A DNA stretch of 64,000 nucleotides, from NCBI GenBank assembly GCA_905250075.1, contig CAJNOP010000176.1, forward strand, positions 257,944 to 321,943, given 5' to 3'. How positions within the stretch are numbered: the first letter of the stretch is position 1; each line of letters begins with the position of its first letter. The notes under the pieces were generated by a model. It searched no databases, had not been told where the DNA came from, and saw only the letters and a program-made list of their open reading frames with translations. The DNA is from Rotaria sp. Silwood1. Lineage: Eukaryota > Rotifera > Eurotatoria > Philodinida > Philodinidae. This document shows, in pieces, positions 11,970 to 24,726 of this stretch. The position numbers and the translations under genes are program-made.

Positions 11970-14900
11970 ATAAAATCTCTGTCATGAGTTTTACTTTATA
12001 AAATTTCAGATGAAATAATCCAGCATACTTGATTTTGAATACATGGGTGATCACTTTCCAATTGAAGTGAAAAATTTGAAATTATTTTTGTATCTTTCTT
12101 AAGTTTTTTTTGATTAGTATGAGAGTCAGTCTCTTTACATTGAAAACATTACGTTTCATGTTCAAATAGTGGGTCTCCCTCTCTTTTATACAATAGCAAC
12201 AGTTGATCATAATAGCTTTTGTCATTCAGCCGTTTCTTTTTTTTTTCCTTTGTTGAAAAAAAAATATGAACGTGTAAATTCATCCCACGTTATACTCAAT
12301 ACGCTTGTCATTAATGCTGAATATCTTCTATTTTATGTAGTCCGATGCATTTATTGACATTAAATCGATTATTAACTCAGATAATATCATTTTTTTGTAA
12401 ATATTTTTTTTATTAGTAAACATTATTCTTTACAATTTACTATGGCTGATGTTCTTCCTAAAAATTTTCGGTAATATTTTTATTTAAATCATTATGAAAT
12501 ACTTGCTTGATCGTTCCAGCATTATTTTTGATGTCTTTAGCTATTGGACATAAACTTTTTTCGGCAAAGGATGGAGACCGAAAAAAACTCAATATCGTAA
12601 AAAGTCATATGCTACGAAGTATATTAAAAAAACAATTATCGTATACGATACCAAACGTTCAAACCAGAGATGTTCATCGCGGCTCGAAATCTGTCGCTGC
12701 CGCGCCGCGATGAATTTTCAGAAAGTGTGCCGCTGCAGCGATGGTACTCGAAAAAAAAGTTTCGAATTTCATTGCTGTGAATGTATTGAAATATAATTCT
12801 TGTCACTAATCGATGAGATTCATTGAGTCTTAGAGTGTTACGTTTGTGGACACTCAATTTTTGGCAAATTCATGAAGTTTTTGGCAATGTCTTCTAAAAG
12901 GATCCTGCCGCTACCGCAATGATATTTTCAAATTTCTCGCGCGCCGCGATGGACATCTCTGATTCAAACACGAATAACGTATGCGATGAACGTAAACGAC
13001 TATCATACATATTTTAGTATATAATCATAAGTTAGCCTTAAGTCGAGTTGCATTTATCAAGCATATCGATTTTTCTTTTTTTGAATTCTACAATAAATAT
13101 AATAATAAGTATTAAAAAACTAATCTTTTTGCTTTTTTGCATTTAGAATAATTCGAATAACATAATCAAAAGCAATTTTAATTGAATAATATTATTTTAT
13201 TTTCTGTTTAGATTGAATCAAAACAAAAAAATAGATTTAAGAGTAAATACTTATTTTTAAAAAAGAATAAAACAAAACTTTGTACGTAAGGTGAAGAGAA
13301 AGACAAGAGTAAGTTCTTTCTCTTGAGTAAAAATTTAAGCAATTACTGAGCTACTATGATATAATCTTTATAAATGTTTTCTTTTTCTTTCATAGAAAAT
13401 TCTTTTGGAAAAATTAATTGAACAGAATGTATTCATCCATTTATATTGTTGTCTTCAAATGTTGTTTCGTAATTAATTGATCAAAACAAAAAATAATTAA
13501 AACAAGATAAAATCGTATTAAACAAAATGAAATTCGATGAATCTAGAACTGAAAAGTCGAAAATATTATTAATTAAAAGTACATCAGTTTTAATTAATAG
13601 TTTTCTATGATTTTTCTGAAAAGTTATCGAAGTCTTAGTGTACTCACGATCAACTTTCAAATTAAGAATTTGTTCATATCTGAACATTGATCAAGAATGA
13701 CGGAATTTGAATAAATTTCCAATCAATATATAAAACACATCAAATAAATAATAAATTAAACTAAATGAACATGTACATTTTGAAAATTATTTTTTTGATT
13801 TAATTAACACTTGTAATGATGTATCAATGGCTGAAACAAGCAGAATATTTTTTTTCTTTGTCATCTCCTCACATATTTATAAAATGTTTGCATCTTTTAA
13901 TCATATCATTCATTTGACTATATACTACAAAATCTATAAGCTAGAACACAAGAGCACAGTAAAATAGGTAGAGTAGTACCAAAACAATAGAGCTTGAAAT
14001 CAATCAATCTTTTACTTTGCTATTCTCTATCGAACGAATCTCTTTCGCCAGCAACTAAACTACATAACATTGAGTATACGCAACATACTAATTAATCTTG
14101 ATTCGTTATAATCCCTCTCCGATATAGAGGTCTCCATTATACACAGCATTACAAAAGTTAATTCAATTGTAATCATCAGTATCATTCGAAAAAAAAAATG
14201 TTTATCTTACTTATTTAATACAAGAAAACAAATGACTTCCAAATTAAGATATATCATAAAAACTTGCAACATATGATCTGATCAAATGATTGTAACGAAA
14301 AACTTATTAATTAATTATTCTTGGAGATGTGATATTTGAGTCAAAATAGTAACACATTGAATCCACATGTAATGACATGCGTTTGAATTGTGAGTTCACT
14401 GTTTTGTGAATGATAAACAAAGGTATTATATGGAAAATAATGAAAGAATAAAAAAAAAAATGTTTGCTTTTTCTTCTTGCACTAAGAACAAATCAAGTGT
14501 TTAAGTTCAAACTGAATAAATTTGTATGAAATGTGAAGTAATTAATTTATTCTTTTCGATGCTTTTTTTTTGCTAAACTTACATATATTTTATGAAGAAA
14601 AAAAAATGTTAGTATGATTTTCAATTCAAAATTTTACGGTTTTCTTCTTTCATTCCTGTTATATACCTTATCAACCTAGACTAAAGGTCGCTGGGTACAT
14701 TCTAGCTTTGACATCTTTAAATAGCTATGAAAATCTATTAAATAGTTGAGTGTTTAGTAAAAATGTGTTGTTTTTTTTGTTGTTGTTGAGAAGCGACGAT
14801 CAAAGAAAGAAACAAGCGAAGAATACAATATATAATGAAGATATTAATATATGTTCTAGTAATACTAAGGTAATACCTTGTCTTTTATATTCGTGAATGC

Positions 14901-17275
14901 ATCAGTATCTATCTGTAATTGGTTCAATTTCTGAAAAATTATCTCATCTATTTTGACTATTATCGTATATTTTTTTTTCTTTCGTATTCATAATAATTTA
15001 CTCATATCGAAAATGATTTACGAAAAAAAAACATATTTTGACTAACTGTCGCACAATAGAACTAAGACTGTCATATCGAGAAGCTTGATGTGTGTGAGTA
15101 CACATTATATACGATGGTTATCAAAGTTATTCGAGCAGGATCAAGAATCTTTTTTATTTTACTTATCTCTTAAAAGTTGCATGAACTAGACCAATTAGAT
15201 TTCTTTTCATAACATAGACTATATAATCTTTATTCTCAGATGGATTCATCATGTATTTCAGTTATTTTTACGACATAATGATAAAATGTTTTTTTTTCTT
15301 TATTCTTTGAAAATTATGCAATCACATGTCTTTTAGTGATGTTTATGTGCACATTATTTTATAAAATTTTCTGCATGATGCATCATTGAAAAGAAGAAAT
15401 TTAAGTACTTTTTTTTGTTGTATTGACCTGTGACAATAGTTTCAAAATGCGTATTTCAGATGCTGACCTAAGTCTTTGTGACTAAAATGTCGAAAAAAAA
15501 AACGGAGTTTTGTTTTTATGACAACTAGAATAAAATCAAGGAACGTGTTTTTTATCTTGAGTAAATATTATTTCTAGTGTTCAGGAGAACCGAAAGACCG
15601 TCAAAAAAAATTAATGTTTTTTTTCAATAGGTATCAATACTTTAAAGGTTGCCAAATTTTGTAGGAATAAAATTTTCAATAAAAAAAACGAAAACATTCA
15701 GTTCCACATAGTCAAACTACTCGTAAAAAAGTATTGTGTGAGAGAAAAATTTAGTTTTTTTTTTTGTTTTTCAAACATGAGTTTTAAGAAAAATGCAAAA
15801 TAAACTTTCCTATATCTATCAAAATATTTTTTTTTTCTTCAATTAAACAGATTGAAAATTTATCGTGAGGTTTATCACTCACGTGTTCAACATTTTTAGA
15901 AATTATTCAGTAGAAGAATTATGTATACAAAGAATAATCGTATTGCGTGTTCAAGAGTTACGCCTAATAAAAGTATTAACAAACAGTCTTCATTGATACG
16001 ACATTTTAAAGCTATGCTAATAATCGAAAAAATTTTGATTTGAAACTCTGAACCGACGTAAAGGTCGAATTAATTCTGACACGAATATAAGTTTAAATCT
16101 TTCGAGCTAAAAATTAGCACATTTGTCAAAGTCTTTATAGTGCTTTATGTGCAAATACAAACAATACACTAGGGACTATACTCATACGGTATTTATCCTA
16201 TGTTGTATTGATTTAAACATTAATTTTTTATGTTCTTTCTAATGATGTATTATACATTGGAAATGGCTAAATTATCAGTAAAAAACATTTTTTTTTACAA
16301 CTTTTTGTTCACAAAGACCTAGATCAATACATCAACGCAATAAAAAAAAAAACTTCTTTAACAGATGAAGTAGTTGATTAATTTTGTTAATCATTGTATT
16401 TATATATATGCCAATTCAGCAGGCGCACTACGTCAAACATTACATAACTGCTTGTGTCATATTACTGATGTCAAGACATCTATCAACGGTGTATGCTTTG
16501 ATAAAAGAGCATGTTAATGAATTGTTATTCAATTTTATTTTTTTTTCTTCTTTATTCCATTTTTCTACTAACGACACATTAAAGTTACAGAACTATGATT
16601 ATATTTTTCTCTTGGATTATTGTGCGACGTATAGGAAAATGATGAGAAATGTTTGTTATAGGTAATGATGAGAAAAAGAGAGGTAAGAGTAAAAAAAACA
16701 TTCCTTTTTGTTTTCTTCCTTTTGTTCATTCTATAAAAAAAAAAAAAAAAAAATGCGTATAAAGTGTGACGTTAAAGTTATTACATAGCTGCGCGTGTAG
16801 TTATTCATCATATTTACGACCTTAACATAGTCTTATATAATCAAATATTTTCTAAGATATATATATATATAAATTATTGAACGCAGGTATGTCATAGGAT
16901 TTGTCAAAAAGTTTATTTTCTTTCTCATGATTACTTTTACCAAGAAAAGAAAAACAAATCTATAACAAATTCGTATATATTTATAAAAACTAAGTCAATC
17001 ATGGCTTCTGTGACCTTTATAAATATTATATAACTGCTATAAATATTTTATCTAGAAAATACATTAAATTTTTAGTATAATAATAAAAAAGCAATAAATT
17101 AAACGTCAGCTGTAATAATCATGATTCTAGAGAGATTAATGAAAAATTTCTACAGTTATAAATCATTTTATATATCATTTTTAATATAGAATCTTTTTGG
17201 TTGTTGTTGTTGTTGTTCAATTTTGTTCATGTTAATTATGAAATTATAATTAAATTTTTATTAGATAAATTTGAA
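11970..17275. other. Gene-free stretch between receptor exons
   Basis: Apart from the MITE at 12665-12961 I see no coding exon, RNA gene or named repeat. The DNA is AT-rich with many short A and T runs and one (TA)n at 16859-16871. I looked for a second-finger exon matching the partial exon at 11700 and found none. If that exon belongs to the receptor gene at 17276, this stretch would be its intron plus the second promoter. Confidence 0.6.
12665..12961. mobile_element. hAT-like MITE, 297 bp, CAGAGATG-ended
   Basis: The ends CAGAGATGTTCATCGCGGC and, from the other side, CAGAGATGTCCATCGCGGC are inverted repeats. The flanks GTTCAAAC (12657-12664) and ATTCAAAC (12962-12969) form an 8-bp target duplication with one mismatch. 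The GC-rich ends and AT-rich middle stand out. The first 8 bases are shared with the three copies at 37719, 61748 and 63607, so it is a related family. Confidence 0.82.
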
Positions 17276-20200
17276 ATGACTTTCAAATATCCATGGTCAA
17301 TATTACCAATTCATCGACGTATTAATAAGACTACAATAGAATTAGATATTAATAATCACTGTCAAGTGTGTGGTGATAGAGCACATATTTTTAATTATGG
17401 AGCTTTATCATGTGCATCTTGTAAAACATTTTTTCGTCGTCATGGTTTTCATCCTGAAGTTTGTTGATCATATGAAATATGGATTTTTCTTTTTTTTAAT
17501 TAAAATTTTGCTTTTTCGTTTTTTATTTAGGATATTCCGGAATGTGAATTTAATGGAGATTGTGAAATTACAATGAAATCAAGACGAATGTGTACAGCAT
17601 GTCGTTTTGCTAAATGTCTTGCAGTTGGAATGAGTCCCGAACGTATTCGAAAAGAAGATCTTACTGGAAAAAGTCATTCATTAATAAAATTAAAAAAGCA
17701 ACAAATTCTTTTGCCAACATCAAGCACTGTATGTATAAATTATTTAAAACAAAAGGATTCTATTGAAAAAAAAAAATAATCATCCTTGATTTGAAAAGTT
17801 ATCTTCGTGTTGAATCGAATAGTGTTTAAGAAATCGTATTTTCCTCAAATTTTAATGTTTTGAGAAGCTCATATACCTGTTAAGAGATATTATAGCATCT
17901 GTAGATAATATAACCAACTATTAAAATATGCGCTATGACTTCAAACTAGCCTGTATGAAATTTTTGTTGAAATTTACGTTAATAGAGTGTTATCTAGTTT
18001 TCAATCGTATATATTTAATAATAGAATTCTTTGTAGTCAAAATTTTAATATTTTTATTAGCTTCTGCAGTTTTGTTTTTCTTTTTTTTATATGGGTAATA
18101 ATAATCGGCCTAATTTTTGGCCTAAGACCTACGTGAGCCTAAGAAAATAATTGGTTATTTTTTTTTCGTTCTGCAGATGATTCATACGAAAAGGAAAACA
18201 TACCAATAATATTTTTAGGCTCGCTTAGGCCGTAGGCCAAAAATTAGGCCGATTATTATTACCCTTTTTATATTTGTGATGTTTTAAATTCTTTAATACT
18301 GTTCTTGAGAGAAAAATCTATCAACTATGTAACTATTAGGGAAATAAGATGTTATAAATCTTCTTCCATTTATTTTTACTAAATCAAAGAAATGTCCTCA
18401 GACACGTACATCTTTACCCGTCACACTTACACACACATGTCTAACAACTGAGCTACATAACGAACCAAAAAGAAAAGGAATAGCGCGCATATACATATAT
18501 ATATCTCGACTACTTAGATCAAGGGTCAAACTTAAGGACAAATAACAAAGAGTGATCAAGGTTATATAACATCAAGATAGATCTAACAACAAGGAGATGA
18601 ACCCGCTAACAGTAACTATCTCACAAATCTATATAAATATACTCATGAGTTGTCCTCTGAATTGTTGTATGTTATAATCGAATTAATCTTTCACTGTTTA
18701 AACAAGGCCAATTTCATGATTCTTAACGGCAGAAAAGTATATAAGTTTTGTAATGAATACTTGTTGGAGTAAAAGAGTTTCTATCAATTCATAATAATTT
18801 CATCATGTCCTATTATTTGACATACAGACATCTTCCAAAAAAGACAAAAAAAAACTCTCGCCTCCGAACTCTTGAAGGGACGATATGAGAATAGACTATT
18901 AAAAAGATTAATTTTAAAAATTTTCTATATCCTCGTATTCTCTTTCATGAGTCCGGAAGCAAAAAAATTTTTTTTTTTTCGTATTTTGAAAAGATCGAGA
19001 TATGTCAAATGATATAACATGATGAAGTTATTATAAATGACGCATAACAATTCAGAGAACAACTAATAATTATACCTATAGTGTGACTATTCTCTATATC
19101 TCTCTCGCATTTGAATTCAAAACAGTCAAGTATAACTTAATTATTACAAAATCCGTCGTCAAGATTATCTGAGAAATGTGTAAAGTGTTTTCGTAGAAGA
19201 ACACAAATAATCGATACAAAAAAAAAAAGCATTTCGCATCTTCCAAGCAACTATCAGACTTACGAGAGGAACTTTTTATATTAACTCATTGTTCTTGAAT
19301 TTGAGCTCTATGAATAAAGCAGAACATAATGAGATATAAACAAACATCAAAAGAATAAATCTCTTTAGATCTTCTATTCCAAATTATAATCATTTTATTG
19401 AAATTTTAATCTTTCACTGAATATATACCAACGAATCGAATGACCGTATTTCGATCTGAGAAATTAGAAATATGCTCCAAGTCGGGATCGAAAAAAAAAA
19501 CTTATTCAGTCAAGCTCGGAGCTAAAATACATTGAATCGAGATCCCATGGGTTTTATCTTTATGTAATATTGTTAAATAGATAGCTGTATGTCAATATTC
19601 TATAGCTTGTAGAATACAATATTTCAATCTGACTTATTCAAAAAAAAAACAACTGTAAGTTGATTGAGTTTTATCTGTAGAGACGTGATGACAAAGAAAA
19701 AGTAAGTTATTAAATGATAGTACATAGAAATAAAAGACTAAAATTCACAAATATTTTCTATTAATATAAGCGTAATAATTTCTTACATTAAGGCTGGAAG
19801 CCTATGAGAATACAATTCGATGGTTTTTGATTTTCAAAAACACAATCTAATTGAGATATGTGTATACAGTCTTCCATTGCTTACATTTTGAATCTGAAAT
19901 ATTCATGTGTATTCCTTTTGTCGTTAAAATTATTGGGCTAATGAAAATTTCTTCGCACTTATTATGCTTTTTAAATACCACAAAACAAACTACTTTGTAT
20001 GATATTAAAAAAAAAAAAAGTGAGCCACATAACAAAATTCTTAGTCCAATTTTGAACATTTTCAACCAATGTTTGTTGGTTTTCATACAGAATCAAGCTC
20101 ATTTGATTTCAAAGAAAATCAGCACAAAATAAGTCAATCGATATACGTCTTTCTGGACTGCGATTCGACCTATATTTTTGCAAAAGTCCTATTTTTATTC

Positions 20201-23200
20201 TATATTTTCATAAAAATTCCTATTTTTCCTATATTTTATCGAAAAACTGTAAGTTTTACTTTTGTTCTAGTAGTGTTTAGACGTTCAACAACATATACGG
20301 TGTGTGATCACATGTTTTTGAACAAAATTCTAACATTACGATGATATATTTAAATAGTGTTGTTCAATACTGAATGCGCTAGTGATTTTTAAATTTAAAG
20401 ATTGATTTTAACTGATTTTCGCGTTTTATATTTCATCAACATAAGCTTTCCGATTGACATTGTTTTTCGAAAATTGATTAAGAAAAACAAAACACAATTA
20501 AAATTTATCTTTAGAATTTGAAAAATTAGACTTATATTATATTCAATTAGTACCAGTTAAAAACAAATCAAATTAAGTTAGATCTTTTCTATTTTCTTGC
20601 ATGTAGAAAAAAACAATGAAGTCTTTATTGGGCGAAGCTGAACGACAATTTCCGTGGTTTAGTATTTTTATTTAAATTTTGTGAACTGTGTTCTTTATGA
20701 TGAGATGAAGACAGAGTTTTTCATCCTATTGTGTTTATGATATTGTAGTACTTATTGGCTACTATTTAAATAAAGACTAAGTAAAAAATTAAATTTTTGC
20801 TAGGTAATTTATTGAAAACAGTTCTAAGTAACACAGTTTGATTTTCTTAGTAAAATATTGTAAATCACTAAGTAAATATATAATTTTTGTTAAGTAAAAT
20901 GACATGAATATCTAAGTAAAAAAAGATAATTGTACAGTTATTGTATCAATAGAACTTTTGTTGTTTTTTCGTGGTTGTTCTTGTTTTCTTGTCTTATCGA
21001 AAGAATATATTCTTTGCTGATAGAGATATTTTACAAAACTTCAACCTAATAGCTCTGTCTAAAATATTTTTACAAATACATTCTTTGAAGAAGCTCGGAC
21101 AATCGCAAAGTCGGTTTTTTTTTCTCATTCCGAGCCGTGGCTATAGTTTAGTTTTTTAATTCAATGTAAACTTTCAATGACAGATCAGCAAAAGTATATA
21201 AGAAAACGAGGGGAAGAGCGTACAAAAAAGTGCCAGACAGAAGAGAAGTCTCGATAAAGCAATACAAATCTTATGTAAAAGAAATAGCATGAGAAAAACA
21301 AATAGAATTGTACTAGACCATTTTGTAAGAAAACACGCACCTATAATATGAGAACGAAAAAAATCTATAAGTGATATATATGTGTGTCAGCATCCAGTGT
21401 TGGATTTACTTCAATATTAGATCCGCCTATGTTAGTCTCGGGGTGCTCCCTTTGGGCCGGTTCAACGTCGGATTGAGGAATTTGTTTTAATTAAGACCTC
21501 GGCTACTCTCAAGAGAGATGCTAGATTGAAATTCTTGTTGATAAATGGCCTTGCAGCAATGATACTCTAGAAAATACAATAGTCGATATACAAATTTAAG
21601 TAACATTCGTGAACCTCTACAGAAGAACAATTTTTAGGAAAACTATCCATTAGAGGTCAAATTTAAATGTAGGTTCTGCATTGATGATTTTAATATATGA
21701 AGTATCATTGCTTCATCACAGTTCATCAATGAGAATTTCAATTCGGCGTATATCTTGAGAGTGATAATGGTTTTAATAAAAAATTTTTCTCAATCCAATA
21801 ATGGACTAATTCAATGTGAACATCAGAGATTGCGATGGATTCGAAATTGAATGTTGACATATGTATCACGATACCAGTCAAACGATGATAGAAGGAAAGC
21901 AAGAGAAAACAATATATACATTATAGTATTATAAAAAATTTTTCTGATCTCGTATAATCGTACTTTACATTTACTGGAAATTACTCAGTAATAATTTCGA
22001 TTTATTAACTTAACACAAATATTTTTGACTTAGCGATTATCTATCAAACTTAGCAAATACTTTTTTTTTACTGAGAAACTTTTAATTAACTGAGCGTTCA
22101 ATATTTTTTACTGAGCACATAGAAATTTTACTTAGCAAAGACCAACTTAGCATTTTAATAGTTTTACTTAGCGAACAATTTGTAACCGTACTTATTTGTT
22201 GCTAACGTTTCTAGAAATATAACATTAGATCTGAATCAAACTCAACAGAACAAAAGGTCCAAGAGATTTCGTAGTAGAATAAATACGACCCCTGCATGAG
22301 AATGTATCTTTTTTGATCTATTATTTATGACTTTCATAAGAATACACTCTGAATTTAATTCTGTACCGAATGGTATATTAACTAACTGAGAAACTATATT
22401 AATATTCTGTTCCCTGGTTGTTCTACAAATGTCGAAATTGAGAAGTTGCTAAATCAATGGAAAGTTTAATCAATTCAGTTGAAAAACTTCAGGAATGATT
22501 ATTATCATTGTGTTGAACGTTTGCTAAAAGTTCCACATGGATGTAATTTCAGCTTTTGATTGTGCCGAATTGTCAAGAAAAAGTTCGCTGTCTTTTAATC
22601 ATGACAAATAATATTTGCTTTTTTTTTTTCGTTGTATCCTTTCAAATTTATGGTCTCCTTTTTTTTTTCATTATTCATTGATTAGTGAAAAAGGTTCTAA
22701 AACTTTAATTAAAGTTTTTAATGATATTTGATTTAACTATTCATATCAGAAGAAATGAATCAGATAAGAATCCTGATGGCAAGTCCAAAGTTCATGCTTG
22801 TTTCATTAGAAAGATAACAAGTGAAGAAGTTAATAAAATCAGAAAAATTGAGCAGAAACAATGTATAATAAATCCTATATTTTCGTCATTTTTTATCGAA
22901 AATTCTATATTTTAGACAAACTTGATCCTCTAAGGATTCCCGGAGACCAGATGTCTTTACAAAATGTTTTCTACGATCTCTTGTTTTACATAAAATTTTC
23001 AAATGTGAATTTCTTCAAGAACAATGAATTTAATCGTCTCGCCGCAATGAACTTTTAAGTAAATTCTTTTTCTTTCACATATCCTTGAGGAGATTTGTGG
23101 GTGAAAATTTTATTACAAAAAAAAAAAAAAAAGGTTATAAAAAGAGTATGAAGCGTACCTAACTTAAACCATTATTTTGGTGCAGATGAATCTGTACAAG

Positions 23201-24726
23201 AGTATCTTAGATTCAAAATATTGTTTTAAATGAACATGGTTCTATTATGAAAATTTTATCTAAACAAATAGTTATCAGAATAATTCTTTACCTTTATTTG
23301 TTTTTTGGTCAAACGAATGGCTACATTGCTGGCTAGTATCAATAAATAACTGCCTATTTAGTAAATCGTGAAGATAGATTCTGTTCATAAGGAATGGGAA
23401 TGTATCTGTCTATGTGACAATATTATGCATTTCTGTTCCTAGGAACGAAACGTAAAAATGACACCTCTAGTTAAATCAAAATCATCAACAACTCATGATC
23501 TTGTATTCTATATAAGACTCACTTAAACACTGAATAATGCAAATGAATTATAAATTAATTCAAAAAAAAACAAAAGTGAATTATTTAAAAAAATTCAGTT
23601 TTTATTAATTTTCACTAATAGTTTTAGTAAAGTCTACTATAGTCTATTAGGGCTTATCAAAATCTATCAGAGTCTACTACTGTTAACAATGGTATGCGAG
23701 TGAGTATATATGTAGATATATCCACATTTTCGTTAACAGTTATAAATCCTAGTAGATTCTCTGACTAAATCTGTTCTATAACATAGTAGTTTTGAATTAT
23801 TTTTTGTAATTCATTTAAATTATGAACTCTAATTAGATTGACCTTGAATAATTAAAAGAAATTGAAATGCATTCTTATGTGCTCGAATCCTTTTTATTTC
23901 ATTTTAATTTTAGTCTAACACAACATTACCTACATTAAGTCTTCTTTCTGACGATATATCTTGTCTTAGTCAACCAGATTGGGTATTACTTTCAAATGTT
24001 GTTCATGCATTTGATACATTTAGTCCTGTATCTGAAGTACAATTTATTATTGAATTTCTTATTAAAAATTCAGTAGACTGTCAATTTATATTACAACAAT
24101 CACAAAATATTGTTAATATAATTTTTCAATCAATTCAATCATGTATTAGTTCAACAGCTGATTTTCGAATAATGACAACAGATGAACAATGTTCACTTGT
24201 TCAACGTAATATGCATGGTATTTGGGCATTTTATTCTATGGTTATATGTCATCAATCTCATATGTTTGATGATTGGGAAAGAAAAAATATTATGACACCA
24301 CTTTATGGATTTGATAATGTTGAATATGTAAAATCTATTACAATAAGACTTGATTCTGATGCAACACTTGTTAAACTTCTACTTATGGTATTAAGTTTTT
24401 CTTCAAATTGTTTTGCTGTACATGAAGATCATAATATAAAACGAGATAGTCTATTAATGGGTACTTATCGTTTATTTGGAAGTCAAAATGTATATGCTGA
24501 AATGATGTGGAAATATATGGTATATCGATATGGATATTTTGAATCAGCAAAACGTTTTTGTGAACTTATTAAAATTATGCTTGATGAAATTAAACTTGCA
24601 TCAACTATAAATGATAACAATAAAATTCATCATGCATTAGTAGATAAGATTTCTGAAGAAACAGAACGATCATTGATTATTGATCATAATAAAAATATCC
24701 CATTATGGGGTAAAACTAAAACTTAA
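17276..24726 (+). CDS. Nuclear hormone receptor (DNA- and ligand-binding domains)
   Basis: Three exons: 17276-17458, 17531-17728 and 23914-24726, giving 397 residues. All junctions are phase 0 with GT...AG signals. The DNA-binding domain is complete. Finger one has Cys29, 32, 46 and 49 with P-box CASCKTFFRR; finger two has Cys66, 72, 82 and 85. The intron between the fingers is 72 bp. Exon 3 encodes a helical region of about 270 residues in the place of a ligand-binding domain. Such proteins bind DNA response elements and regulate transcription, often under a lipophilic ligand. The P-box departs from the classic CEGCKGFFRR, and the ligand-binding half is divergent, so I cannot assign a subfamily or ligand. 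The start was chosen because the partial copy at 11700 also begins MTFK; a good acceptor (TTTTTATTAG) ends 11 bases upstream, pointing to a 5' UTR intron or trans-splicing. Intron 2 is 6,185 bp, far longer than other introns here. Confidence 0.88.
18093..18264. mobile_element. Mutator-like MITE, 172 bp, in receptor intron 2
   Basis: The ends GGGTAATAATAATCGGCC and its inverted copy pair over about 50 bp with few mismatches. Both flanks read TTTTTATAT (18084-18092 and 18265-18273), a 9-bp duplication as made by Mutator-like elements. The flanks are low-complexity, so the duplication is weaker evidence than the hairpin itself. Confidence 0.7.
18265..23913. other. Rest of receptor intron 2, repeat-rich
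   Basis: No second gene is convincing here. It contains the paired arrays at about 20766-22190, an uncharacterised moderately GC-rich patch (21395-21540) and two short open frames (22721-22915 and 22861-23058) that look like remains of a mobile element rather than exons. Two segments, 20200-20250 and 22870-22910, share a TCCTATATTTT...TTTTATCGAAAA motif. Confidence 0.5.
20766..22190. repeat. Paired inverted arrays of a CTAAGTAAAA motif (foldback-like)
   Basis: Between about 20766 and 20930 the motif CTAAGTAAAA or a close variant recurs about six times at roughly 20-30 bp spacing. Between about 21985 and 22190 its reverse complement, TTTTACTTAG or ACTGAG variants, recurs about ten times. The arrays face each other across about 1 kb. 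Terminal repeats made of short degenerate tandem units are the hallmark of foldback elements; the assignment is inference and exact ends are unclear. Confidence 0.55.

Noticed and set aside
22721-23058. Two overlapping short ORFs in receptor intron 2
   Set aside because: They overlap in different frames, lack splice signals in the right phase and resemble no receptor part; more likely debris of a mobile element.
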